From JAPPOI01 sp028818055 (GTDB lineage Bacteria > Pseudomonadota > Alphaproteobacteria > Rhodobacterales > Rhodobacteraceae): 64,000 nucleotides of DNA. The stretch is from contig OZ253954.1 of assembly GCA_965267405.1 (NCBI GenBank), positions 1,364,001-1,428,000 on the forward strand, read 5' to 3'. Positions 1 through 7,911 of this stretch are shown here, piece by piece; position 1 is the first letter of the stretch, and each line of letters opens with the position of its first letter. The notes beneath the pieces were generated by a model. It was not told the DNA's origin, made no database searches, and was given only the letters and a program-made list of their open reading frames with translations. Both the position numbers and the translations under genes were made by a program.

Positions 1-684
1 AGACGAGAATACAGCACCAAGTGTCGTGACGTCGTCGCCAACTGCAGGCATGTCGTGTGACAGCGAAACCGACAGCGAGTCGCTGACAGTGTAACCAAGG
101 TCAGCAACAAGACCGCCGTCTGCTGTGTCACCGTCGTTGCCTGTCAGGCCGAGGCTCAGAGCGCCATCCGAGTAGCCGATCGATGCCGACATTTCAGAGT
201 CAATGCCGTCACCGTCCAAGTCATACGTCACGGCCAAGCTGATGTCGCCCATGTCGTATTCGTAGAGGAGGTCGTGCGAGTTGTCGTCGTCGTACAGGTC
301 GTCGGTGCCGTCTTCGTCAAACGTCAATGTACCGAAGTCACCCGAAATGAAGACCGAACCCAAGCCAGCAGTGCCGCCGTTGTGATCAAATTCGTCATCG
401 CCCAGGTCGAAACCTGTACCAGCGTTCAGGTCAACTGATGCGCCGAATGTCAGACCGTTGTCGGAAGTGCCCGACAGGGTGAAGTCGAGCTCAACTTCAT
501 TATAAACGTACAACTCATCTGCCAGGTGATTTTCACCGCCGGCAGCGGTGTTGTCATCTCCGAGACCAGTTGCAGCGATACCAGCCGCAGCCGAACCGCT
601 GATCGAAACGCCAGCATGGGCGTCTGCGAACGCAACGCCGGCCGACAGGACCAGAGCAGTCGTTCCGAAAAGAACCTTTTTCAT
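1..684 (-). CDS. Outer-membrane porin, Rhodobacter type (3' end outside window)
   Basis: The N-terminal 228 codons of a general diffusion porin of the alphaproteobacterial Porin_4 type; the C-terminus lies beyond base 1. The protein starts MKKVLFGTTALVLSAGVAFA, a clear signal peptide, followed by alternating short beta-strand segments rich in Gly, Asp and Ser with many acidic turns (for example DLYDDDNSHD), as expected of a 16-strand trimeric barrel. The ATG at 684 is preceded by GAGGG at a suitable distance. It should sit in the outer membrane and admit small hydrophilic solutes. A hairpin lies in the leader (708-731). The family call is secure from the signal peptide and strand pattern; substrate preference cannot be judged. 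Confidence 0.85.
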   Translation of the reverse strand, partial: MKKVLFGTTALVLSAGVAFADAHAGVSISGSAAAGIAATGLGDDNTAAGGENHLADELYVYNEVELDFTLSGTSDNGLTFGASVDLNAGTGFDLGDDEFDHNGGTAGLGSVFISGDFGTLTFDEDGTDDLYDDDNSHDLLYEYDMGDISLAVTYDLDGDGIDSEMSASIGYSDGALSLGLTGNDGDTADGGLVADLGYTVSDSLSVSLSHDMPAVGDDVTTLGAVFSS

Positions 685-707
685 CTTGTTTTCCCTCGTG
701 TGTAAAA

Positions 708-731
708 GGTGCGTCTCAATTCGGACGCACC
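708..731. promoter_or_regulatory. Perfect inverted repeat in the porin leader
   Basis: GGTGCGTC at 708-715 and GACGCACC at 724-731 are exact reverse complements separated by 8 nt. They lie 24-47 nt upstream of the porin start codon, so they probably fall in the 5' untranslated mRNA. A leader hairpin could stabilise an abundant porin mRNA or hold a regulatory contact. A DNA-binding operator is the alternative. Confidence 0.45.
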
Positions 732-929
732 GAACTGATTGGTCATGTGTTTCCCCCTCTGGACGTCATTTTGCAAGCATACCGGAAACCATATCCAAGA
801 CTCCAACCGTGATGGTGCAGCTTTGCCACAGTCTTTTGGTGGACTCGTGTGGATTCGCCTGCGCGAAATGCCTTGAGCCGTCAGAAATGCTCGGATACTC
901 ATGCAAAAACGCAATAGAGGGACGCTGAA

Positions 930-1418
930 ATGGGGGCATCGGGCAACAGATTCGCAGCCAAAATGGCGGTTTTGCTATGCGTGGCAGTCGTCGTCACTGG
1001 CTGTGGACGCATTGGAAATATCTTCAACGGCGATTCCAACGAGCAAACCCAAGCGGCTGAGTCCCAACCTAACCGTGAAACGATTTGGGATTTGTTTTCC
1101 GATTCAAATGACCCGAACACCACTCTCGAGGTAAACAAGTATCTTTGGAATGCGTCGTTTGACGTACTCAACTTTTTGCCCGTGCAATCTGCGGATCCGT
1201 TCACCGGCGTGATCGTGACCGGATTCGGAACGCCGCCAGGTGGTCGCACTGCATATCGAGCAACAATCTTTATCCGGGATCCTGCCCTTGAGGCACGATC
1301 CTTGAATATTGCGCTGGTGACACGCTCGGGGCCGGCATCGACGCAAACGGTAAGAGCTGTCGAAGACGCGATCCTAACACGCGCGCGCGAGCTTCGGATT
1401 CGCGACCTAGGCCTATAG
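930..1418 (+). CDS. DUF3576 lipoprotein
   Basis: A 162-aa predicted lipoprotein. The N-terminus is hydrophobic and ends in a lipobox (VTGC, with the modified Cys near residue 26), so it is probably anchored to the outer membrane facing the periplasm. The body contains NKYLWNASFDVLNFLP and a C-terminal segment of short beta strands and a helix (VEDAILTRARELRIRDL), matching the DUF3576 family found widely in alphaproteobacteria. Function is unknown. The ATG at 930 has GAGGG upstream; an internal ATG at 963 would also leave an intact lipobox. It lies directly upstream of leuS but a terminator separates them. The adjacent leuS-lptE-holA genes suggest, without proving, an envelope role. Confidence 0.75.
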   Translation: MGASGNRFAAKMAVLLCVAVVVTGCGRIGNIFNGDSNEQTQAAESQPNRETIWDLFSDSNDPNTTLEVNKYLWNASFDVLNFLPVQSADPFTGVIVTGFGTPPGGRTAYRATIFIRDPALEARSLNIALVTRSGPASTQTVRAVEDAILTRARELRIRDLGL

Positions 1419-1446
1419 ATCTTCACGCAAAGCCCGATTAAGACGC

Positions 1447-1473
1447 AGGCCGGGCCATCGCCCGGCCTTATTT
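1447..1473 (+). terminator. Rho-independent terminator
   Basis: AGGCCGGGC (1447-1455), a CATC loop and GCCCGGCCT (1460-1468) form a perfect 9-bp GC-rich stem followed by TATTT. It ends the DUF3576 transcript 20 nt before leuS begins, so leuS may be expressed partly by readthrough or from a promoter upstream of the hairpin. Confidence 0.75.
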
Positions 1474-1493
1474 GTAACTTCAAAGGCGATCGC

Positions 1494-4037
1494 ATGTCCG
1501 GATACGACACGAAAACCATCGAGCCAAAATGGCAAAAAGCGTGGGAAGACGCGCTCACGTTTCGTGCCACGCGTACAGACGACAAACCAAAGTACTATGT
1601 GCTCGAGATGTTTCCATATCCGTCGGGTCGGATTCACATCGGGCACGTTCGAAACTATACCATGGGCGATGTGATCGCGCGTTATAAGATCGCAACTGGT
1701 CATAACGTCCTGCACCCTATGGGCTTCGATGCGTTTGGAATGCCCGCCGAGAATGCCGCGATGGCCTCGAATGGGCATCCAAAGACTTGGACGTACGACA
1801 ACATCGACACGATGGTCCAACAGATGAAGCCACTTGGTTTCGGGCTGGACTGGAGCCGAATGTTCGCAACCTGCGACCCTGAGTATTACGGTCAGCAGCA
1901 GTCGATGTTCATTGATTTCATGGAAAAGGGTCTCGTTTATCGCAAGAACGCGGTGGTGAACTGGGATCCCGTCGACATGACGGTGCTCGCCAACGAGCAG
2001 GTTATTGATGGAAAAGGCTGGCGGTCCGGAGCTGACGTCGAACGACGCGAATTGACGCAATGGTTCTTCAAGATCTCTGACTTTTCTGGCGAGTTGCTGG
2101 AAGCTTTGGACGAATTGGACGACTGGCCAGCCAAAGTGCGGCTGATGCAGGAGAACTGGATCGGCAAATCCCGTGGGCTTGAATTTGCTTTTGAGCGCAC
2201 AGACGACGGAGACCCGATCACCGTTTACACGACGCGTCCTGACACGTTGATGGGTGCTTCATTCATCGGCATCTCACCGGACCACCCTCTGGCCAAAGAG
2301 CTGGCAGCGTCTAATGCGGATGTTGAGGCGTTTCGCGCCGAGTGCCAAAAAGGAGGCACGACCGAAGAGGCGCTTGAGAAAGCCGAAAAGCTGGGCTTTG
2401 ACACCGGCTTGACCGTAAAACACCCGCTTGATCCAAATTGGGAGCTTCCAGTCTGGATCGCCAACTTCATTCTGATGGACTACGGCACTGGCGCAATTTT
2501 TGCCTGTCCCGCACATGACCAGCGCGACTTGGATTTCTGCCGGAAGTACGGGCTTCCGGTTATCGACACGTTCTTTGCACTGGAAAATCCGCAGCCTGTT
2601 TACACGGATGCTTTTGTTCCGCCCAAGTCAGAGACTGTGAAATGGGTAAATCACTTTGCAGGACTGGACGAAGCGACGGGCCAGGAAGCAATTGATGCTA
2701 CGATAGACTTCGCTGAGCGCGAAGGTTGGGGAGAAGGCGTAACAAACTATCGGCTCCGCGACTGGGGCCTTAGCCGTCAGCGGTATTGGGGATGCCCAAT
2801 TCCCGTCGTTCACTGCGAAGATTGTGGCGTGGTTCCCGAAAAGAAGGAAAACCTTCCTGTTGAGCTGCCAGACGATGTGTCGTTCGACATTCCGGGTAAC
2901 CCGCTGGATCGGCACCCAACCTGGCGTGATGTGCCCTGCCCGGCCTGCGGCAAACCAGCCAAGCGTGAAACCGACACGATGGACACCTTTGTGGACTCGT
3001 CGTGGTATTTCGCTCGGTTCACAGCACCGAGGGCCGATACGCCGACAGTTGCTGAAGATGCTGCGTATTGGATGAACGTTGACCAATACATCGGTGGTAT
3101 CGAGCATGCGATCCTGCACCTTCTGTATTCGAGGTTCTTCGCCCGCGCGATGCACATCTGCGGTCATCTGCCCGAGAAATCGATTGAACCGTTCGACGCG
3201 TTGTTCACCCAAGGAATGGTGACACATGCAATCTACCAAACCGTCGGTGACGATGGACGTCCGGTGTATCACTATCCAGAGGATGTGGAGTTGCGCGACG
3301 GTAGTGGGTTTCTGAAAGACGGAACAGAAGTTCAGATCATCCCATCAGCGAAGATGTCCAAGTCGAAGAACAACGTTGTTGATCCCATGGACATCATTGA
3401 CCGCTACGGCGCCGACACGGCGCGCTGGTTCGTTTTGAGCGATTCTCCGCCCGAGCGAGATGTCGAATGGACGGCATCAGGTGCTGACGCAGCTTCCAAG
3501 CATTTGGCCCGTGTATATCGAATTGCCGCTGACATTGCCCAAGGCTCGGACACAGGTTCCAACGACGACGAATTGCTTAAGGCGATGCACAAAACCATCC
3601 ATGACGTAACGATGGGCGTGGAGAGCTTTGGCTTCAACGCGTCAATCGCGAAGCTTTACGCATTTACAAATGTTCTCCAGAAATCAAAGGCTTCTGCGGC
3701 TACGAGGCGTGAAGCCGCGATGGTCTTGGCGCAACTAATGTCGCCGATGACGCCGCATCTGGCCGAGGAAGTCTGGGAGATGCTGGATGGCGAGGGTCTG
3801 ATCGCCAATGCGCCGTGGCCAGTCGCCGACGAGAGCATGCTCGTCGAAGACAGCGTCACGCTTCCCATCCAGATCAACGGAAAGAGACGTTCGGAGATCA
3901 CTGTGCCAGCCGATCTGGCCAAAGACGAGGTTGAAAAGCTCGCGCTGGCCGACGATGCTGTGGTGAAAGCGCTGGCCGGAGGTCAGCCAAAGAAGCTGAT
4001 CGTCGTGCCGGGCCGCATCGTAAATGTCGTCATTTGA
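1494..4037 (+). CDS. leuS: Leucyl-tRNA synthetase
   Basis: An 847-aa class I aminoacyl-tRNA synthetase that charges tRNA-Leu in the cytoplasm. The HIGH signature is at residues 48-51 (RIHIGHVRNYTMGD) and KMSKS at 620-624 (AKMSKSKNNVVDP). Between them lie the editing (CP1) domain, with TVYTTRPDT around residue 244, and a Cys-rich zinc region (HCEDCG, PCPACG). The anticodon-binding and C-terminal domains are complete and the length is normal for bacterial LeuRS. The last 14 nt overlap the start of lptE in another frame, which suggests translational coupling. Identification is secure. Confidence 0.98.
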   Translation: MSGYDTKTIEPKWQKAWEDALTFRATRTDDKPKYYVLEMFPYPSGRIHIGHVRNYTMGDVIARYKIATGHNVLHPMGFDAFGMPAENAAMASNGHPKTWTYDNIDTMVQQMKPLGFGLDWSRMFATCDPEYYGQQQSMFIDFMEKGLVYRKNAVVNWDPVDMTVLANEQVIDGKGWRSGADVERRELTQWFFKISDFSGELLEALDELDDWPAKVRLMQENWIGKSRGLEFAFERTDDGDPITVYTTRPDTLMGASFIGISPDHPLAKELAASNADVEAFRAECQKGGTTEEALEKAEKLGFDTGLTVKHPLDPNWELPVWIANFILMDYGTGAIFACPAHDQRDLDFCRKYGLPVIDTFFALENPQPVYTDAFVPPKSETVKWVNHFAGLDEATGQEAIDATIDFAEREGWGEGVTNYRLRDWGLSRQRYWGCPIPVVHCEDCGVVPEKKENLPVELPDDVSFDIPGNPLDRHPTWRDVPCPACGKPAKRETDTMDTFVDSSWYFARFTAPRADTPTVAEDAAYWMNVDQYIGGIEHAILHLLYSRFFARAMHICGHLPEKSIEPFDALFTQGMVTHAIYQTVGDDGRPVYHYPEDVELRDGSGFLKDGTEVQIIPSAKMSKSKNNVVDPMDIIDRYGADTARWFVLSDSPPERDVEWTASGADAASKHLARVYRIAADIAQGSDTGSNDDELLKAMHKTIHDVTMGVESFGFNASIAKLYAFTNVLQKSKASAATRREAAMVLAQLMSPMTPHLAEEVWEMLDGEGLIANAPWPVADESMLVEDSVTLPIQINGKRRSEITVPADLAKDEVEKLALADDAVVKALAGGQPKKLIVVPGRIVNVVI

Positions 4038-4500
4038 TCGTCGTGTATTCCTGCTGTCGCTGACCGCTCTTGCGGGCTGCGGATTTGAACCTGTCTATGC
4101 GCCCGGAAGCGTTACTCGGGACCTTCGAGGACGCATCGCGTTCCTGCCACCATCCGACGAAGAAGGATTTGCTCTGGTCAATAGGCTGGAGGAACGGTTG
4201 GGGCGGCCTGAGGCTGCTGATCTGACGCTGGCTGCCAGCATCAAGATTCGGGAACAGGCTGTTGGTTTCCTGCCAGATGGCTCGATCAGCCGGTACAATG
4301 TGTTAGGCGAACTGCCGTGGCAAATTACAGACGGTGACACTGTAGTTTTGGACGGACGAGAAGAGAGCTTCACCAGCTACTCTGCGACGTCCACGACTGT
4401 TGCAACACGTGCAGCCCAGCGCAATGCGCGTGAGCGCTTAATGGTTATTTTGGCCGATAGGGTCGTGACGTCAATCATGGCGCAGGCCGACCAGATATGA
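4024..4500 (+). CDS. lptE: LPS-assembly lipoprotein LptE
   Basis: A 158-aa lipoprotein with an N-terminal hydrophobic stretch ending in ALAGC (acylated Cys near residue 19) and followed by GFEPVYAPGS, the typical start of alphaproteobacterial LptE. LptE plugs the LptD barrel and helps deliver lipopolysaccharide to the outer leaflet of the outer membrane. The remainder alternates short strands and a C-terminal helix, as in the family. The start overlaps leuS by 14 nt and the stop overlaps the holA start (ATGA), so leuS-lptE-holA form a tight operon, an order common in Rhodobacteraceae. Sequence conservation in LptE is low, so the call rests on the N-terminal signature, length and position. Confidence 0.9.
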   Translation: MSSFDRRVFLLSLTALAGCGFEPVYAPGSVTRDLRGRIAFLPPSDEEGFALVNRLEERLGRPEAADLTLAASIKIREQAVGFLPDGSISRYNVLGELPWQITDGDTVVLDGREESFTSYSATSTTVATRAAQRNARERLMVILADRVVTSIMAQADQI

Positions 4501-5519
4501 AGCTTTCGACGCGTGACGCCGCCGCCTATTTCAAGCGACCCGACACGTCAAAATCTGGGCTATTAATTTACGGCGCAGACGCAATGCGCGTTGCTTTACG
4601 GCGCCAAGAGGTCATCAAGGCGTTAATTGGCGAAAATGGCGAAGAGGAAATGCGTTTGACGCGTATTGCAGGGCCTGACCTCAGGAAAGACCCGGCACTT
4701 CTGCTTGATGCGGTTAAAGCGCAAGGGTTCTTTCCCGGGCCTCGTGTCGCTTTTGTGGAAGACGCAGCTGATGGACTTTCAGCAACCATTCTTGGTGCGC
4801 TTTCCGAATGGAAAGACGGTGATGCCCATGTCATCGTCACTGCCGGTCAACTGGCTGCCAGATCGAAACTGAGGAAGGCATTCGAAGACGATCCATCGGC
4901 ATATGCAGTCGGGATTTACGACGACCCACCCGGACGCGATGAGATTGAGCGCTCTTTGAAAGAGGCCGGCCTGAACGACATCTCACAAGACGCCATGTCC
5001 GCTTTGATCGCGTTATCCCGCGATTTGGGACCCGGCGACTTTCGTCAAACAATTGAGAAAATCGGACTGTTCAAGATTGGAGATGACTTACCCTTGAACG
5101 TCGAAGACGTTGAGGCTTGTGCACCCCAATCGATCGAGGCCGGCATCGACGATGTTTTGAATGTCACCGCTGATGGTGAGGCACACAAAATTGGTCCGGT
5201 TTTGCGACGTCTCGAAGCGCAAGGTGTTGGCGCTGTAGGGCTGTGCATTGGTGCCACCCGGCACTTCAAGACGTTGCATACTGTTGCCTCTGATCCGGGT
5301 GGTCCTGGCGCTGGAATAGGCAAACTCAGACCTCCAGTCTTTGGACCACGACGCGGTCGGATTCAGCGGCAAGCAAGCTCGTGGGGTATGCACAAACTGG
5401 AACGCGCTTTGACGCTTTTGTTGGATACAGATCTGACTCTCCGGTCTACGGCTCGAGTACCCGAAATGGCACTGATGGAACGCACTTTGCTACGCATTGC
5501 ATGGATGAATCGCCGCTAG
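4497..5519 (+). CDS. holA: DNA polymerase III subunit delta
   Basis: A 340-aa protein matching HolA, the delta subunit of the clamp loader that opens the beta sliding clamp during replication. The N-terminal AAA-like domain begins KLSTRDAAAYFKRPD and includes LLIYGADAMRV; later segments (DPSAYAVGIYDD, GPGDFRQTIEKIGLF, and the helical C-terminal GAVGLCIGATRHFKTLHT) fit the delta family. It starts at the ATG of an ATGA overlap with lptE. The 3' end overlaps the convergent flavoprotein gene by 4 nt. In alphaproteobacteria holA often follows lptE, which supports the assignment. Confidence 0.93.
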   Translation: MKLSTRDAAAYFKRPDTSKSGLLIYGADAMRVALRRQEVIKALIGENGEEEMRLTRIAGPDLRKDPALLLDAVKAQGFFPGPRVAFVEDAADGLSATILGALSEWKDGDAHVIVTAGQLAARSKLRKAFEDDPSAYAVGIYDDPPGRDEIERSLKEAGLNDISQDAMSALIALSRDLGPGDFRQTIEKIGLFKIGDDLPLNVEDVEACAPQSIEAGIDDVLNVTADGEAHKIGPVLRRLEAQGVGAVGLCIGATRHFKTLHTVASDPGGPGAGIGKLRPPVFGPRRGRIQRQASSWGMHKLERALTLLLDTDLTLRSTARVPEMALMERTLLRIAWMNRR

Positions 5520-6718
5520 AGTTCGTTGAGCCGAGACAGCGCAGCCAACCCAGCTGACCGACCTGTTGCCAAGCAACCGTTCAACAAATATCCGCCGGTT
5601 GGTGCGTCCCAAGCCAACATTTCGCCTGCACAAAACACACCTTTGCGCGCGGTGAGCTCGAATCCGTCCAGTGCCGCCCAAGAAACACCACCGGCTGTCG
5701 AAATCGCTTCGTCTGTTGGCAACGAGCCCACGATCTCGGCTGGCAACGCTTTCATCAACTTCGCCAGTTCTTTACCATCAGGCAGGGGCCGTCCCCATTC
5801 ATTAAGTAATGCGCGCTGTGCTGTACCCAGTCCAAGGGTTTTACGCAGATAGTTCCCAAGGCTTTCTTTGCCACGCGGCTTTTTTAGCTTCTCGGTGATC
5901 TGGCTCACCGGAAAATCCGGTACTAGGTCAATCTTCAGCTGTGACCCATCCAGAACTTCCCGACAGATGTCATAAACGCCGCCGCCTTCCATGCCGCGGT
6001 TTGTGATGACCCATTCACCGCGCGTTTCAGCGCCTCCAGCCACCATGCGTGTGTTCTTTACCGGCGTACCTGCCAAGGCACAGACGTGAGGCGACCAGTC
6101 CACCGCCAATCCAACATTTGACGGCTGGAAAGCCACGGTATCGGCCTCAACCTTATCCACCCATGCGCCGTCCGATCCCAGTCTGGCCCAACTGCCGCCG
6201 CCCATCGCCAAAACAGTTATCTTGGGCGTAACAACAACATCGCCTTCCGGAGTGGAAAACCGGCTACTGTCTTCTTCCCAGCCCAACCATTTCCATTTCG
6301 TCCGGCGTTCGACACCAAGTCCATCCAACCGCATTAGCCATTTACGCAATATCGGTGACGCCTTCATCGCGACGGGAAAAACTCTGCCCGACGTCCCCGT
6401 GAAAAGCGGCTCACCCAAGTCTTCTGCCCAGCGCATAACGTCGTCAGGGCCAAAGTCTTTCAGGGCCGCAATCATCTCCGGTGAAAGGTCGCGGTAGCTT
6501 CCAAAAAAGTCATCGGCGGACTCCGATTTTGTCAGGTTGAGGCCTGACTTACCGGCCATCAAAAACTTCCGACCAACTGACGGCATGGCGTCGGCGACCA
6601 GCACCGAGGCACCGCCCCGACCGAGAACTTCGGCCGCCATCAATCCTGCGGGGCCAGCTCCAACGACCAAGGCATCGACCTTGCCAAAATGCTTGGAAGC
6701 TCCATCATCGCTGACCAT
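5516..6718 (-). CDS. NAD(P)/FAD-dependent oxidoreductase (BaiN/TIGR03862 type)
   Basis: A flavoprotein of about 400 aa. An N-terminal Rossmann fold binds FAD through VVGAGPAGLMAAEVLGRGG; internal segments such as GRVFPVAMKASPILRKWL and the C-terminal STAGGVSWAALDGFEL and GEMLAWDAPTGGYLLNGCLATG are hallmarks of the YhiN/BaiN HI0933-like family. Substrate is unknown for most members. The ATG at 6718 was chosen; an in-frame start at 6769 would add 17 poorly conserved residues and overlap the divergent HNH gene further. The chosen start codon overlaps the HNH start codon on the other strand (CATG at 6716-6719), so each gene's promoter must lie inside the other gene. Confidence 0.85.
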   Translation of the reverse strand: MVSDDGASKHFGKVDALVVGAGPAGLMAAEVLGRGGASVLVADAMPSVGRKFLMAGKSGLNLTKSESADDFFGSYRDLSPEMIAALKDFGPDDVMRWAEDLGEPLFTGTSGRVFPVAMKASPILRKWLMRLDGLGVERRTKWKWLGWEEDSSRFSTPEGDVVVTPKITVLAMGGGSWARLGSDGAWVDKVEADTVAFQPSNVGLAVDWSPHVCALAGTPVKNTRMVAGGAETRGEWVITNRGMEGGGVYDICREVLDGSQLKIDLVPDFPVSQITEKLKKPRGKESLGNYLRKTLGLGTAQRALLNEWGRPLPDGKELAKLMKALPAEIVGSLPTDEAISTAGGVSWAALDGFELTARKGVFCAGEMLAWDAPTGGYLLNGCLATGRSAGLAALSRLNEL

Positions 6719-7013
6719 GAACGATCCAATCTGTCCACTGTGCGACCGGCCAATTCCGCCGGACGCCAAGCAAAGCCTTCATCACCTCGTACCAAAGCTG
6801 CGCGGAGGCAAAGGGGGCCCGACCGTTCTGCTTCACCAGATTTGTCACAATGAAATCCACGCCACGTTGACCGAAACCGAGCTTGCCAAAAACTATTCTA
6901 CAATTGCAGCGTTGAGGTCTCATCCGCGGATCTCAAATTTCGTGAGTTGGGTCCAAAAGCGTCCACCCGGGTTTCATTCAAAAACACCTGGGAAACGCCG
7001 TTCGCGTCGGTAA
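6717..7013 (+). CDS. Small HNH endonuclease-family protein
   Basis: A 98-aa protein with a treble-clef HNH-type zinc fold: CPLC at residues 6-9, the HH pair at 22-23 followed by LVPKLRGGKGG, and CHNEIH at 43-48, combining metal ligands and the catalytic His. The remaining helices carry many basic residues (KTPGKRRSRR at the end). This compact form is frequent in alphaproteobacteria as a chromosomal single gene without an associated methylase, so a role as a restriction enzyme is not indicated; target and function are unknown. Its ATG overlaps the start codon of the divergent flavoprotein. It is convergent with the SDR gene, 7 nt away. Confidence 0.8.
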   Translation: MNDPICPLCDRPIPPDAKQSLHHLVPKLRGGKGGPTVLLHQICHNEIHATLTETELAKNYSTIAALRSHPRISNFVSWVQKRPPGFHSKTPGKRRSRR

Positions 7014-7020
7014 CGAGCGC

Positions 7021-7773
7021 TTAAGCTGTAAGACCCAATTGCGCACGCACCCCATCATCTCGAAGCATAACATCCTGGCCCAGATATTCGTCAGACGCAG
7101 CCGTGCACATCCATAGCAACGCCTTGGCTGGCCATTCCGGCGGTATGTGATCACTCCATTCCATCTGGCTTACTGGGTTGATGCCGCTTTTCTTAATTTC
7201 GCGCTGCATTTCGGTGGCAACCGTTCCTGGCGACAGGCCGAGCGAGCGAATACCTTTGTCGCGGTATTCTTTGTCAGTCGCTCGGGTCAGCATCAACGCA
7301 CCTGCTTTTGACGAACAATAATGCGACCAAGCTTCGACAGGACCATAGGCCGCCCCTGACGAAATATTCAGAATTGTGCCGCCGCCCCTCTCGACCATCG
7401 ATGGAAGTACAGCCCGTATTCCGTAGAAAACACCTTTGAGATTGATGTCGATGACGTGACCCCAGGCTTCGGGATCGGCTGCGCCAATGTGGGCGACAGG
7501 CTCAATTGCTCCGGCGTTGTTAATCAAAACATCGACCGGACCGAAGGCATCATTGGCGGCCGTTACCGCGGCGACGACTTCGGAATAGCGGCTAACATCA
7601 CATGGTGCAGCCAAGGCGTTTGCCCCGATTTCGCCTGCAATTTCAGCGATGGCATCTTGCCCGCGTGCCAGCAAAACAACATTGGCGCCTTCAGATGCAA
7701 ACAGCCGCGCTGTCGCTTCTCCAATTCCCCGGCTTGCCCCGGTAATCATCACGGTTTTGCCATAAACAGTCAT
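7021..7773 (-). CDS. Short-chain dehydrogenase/reductase
   Basis: A 250-aa classical SDR. The cofactor motif TGASRGIG is at residues 11-18, NNAG at 85-88, the catalytic Ser near 139, and YCSSK (Tyr152, Lys156) completes the triad. It probably oxidises or reduces a hydroxyl/keto group using NAD(H) or NADP(H) in the cytoplasm; the acidic C-cap (Asp/Glu) that would fix cofactor choice is not clear. The ATG at 7773 is preferred because GGAGG lies 5 nt upstream; a TTG 12 nt earlier would overlap that ribosome-binding site. It is monocistronic. The substrate cannot be inferred from context. Confidence 0.9.
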   Translation of the reverse strand: MTVYGKTVMITGASRGIGEATARLFASEGANVVLLARGQDAIAEIAGEIGANALAAPCDVSRYSEVVAAVTAANDAFGPVDVLINNAGAIEPVAHIGAADPEAWGHVIDINLKGVFYGIRAVLPSMVERGGGTILNISSGAAYGPVEAWSHYCSSKAGALMLTRATDKEYRDKGIRSLGLSPGTVATEMQREIKKSGINPVSQMEWSDHIPPEWPAKALLWMCTAASDEYLGQDVMLRDDGVRAQLGLTA

Positions 7774-7911
7774 TTGCGCCTCCAATATGCCTTAGTCCGT
7801 GCTATCACGGACACGTTCTTGCGGGCCGTCTGGATTCAGACAGCAACTCCTTGACTGCACTTAAGCACCTTTGGATTGTTCGCCCACCCCTATTTGTACC
7901 GGATAAAACCA

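Noticed and set aside
548..928. Open frames antisense to the porin and its leader
   Set aside because: They mirror the porin frame, have no ribosome-binding site and no domain character.
899..1585. Long open frame on the minus strand opposite the DUF3576 lipoprotein
   Set aside because: A shadow of the plus-strand genes; its sequence is Ser/Arg-rich with no fold signature and it crosses a terminator.
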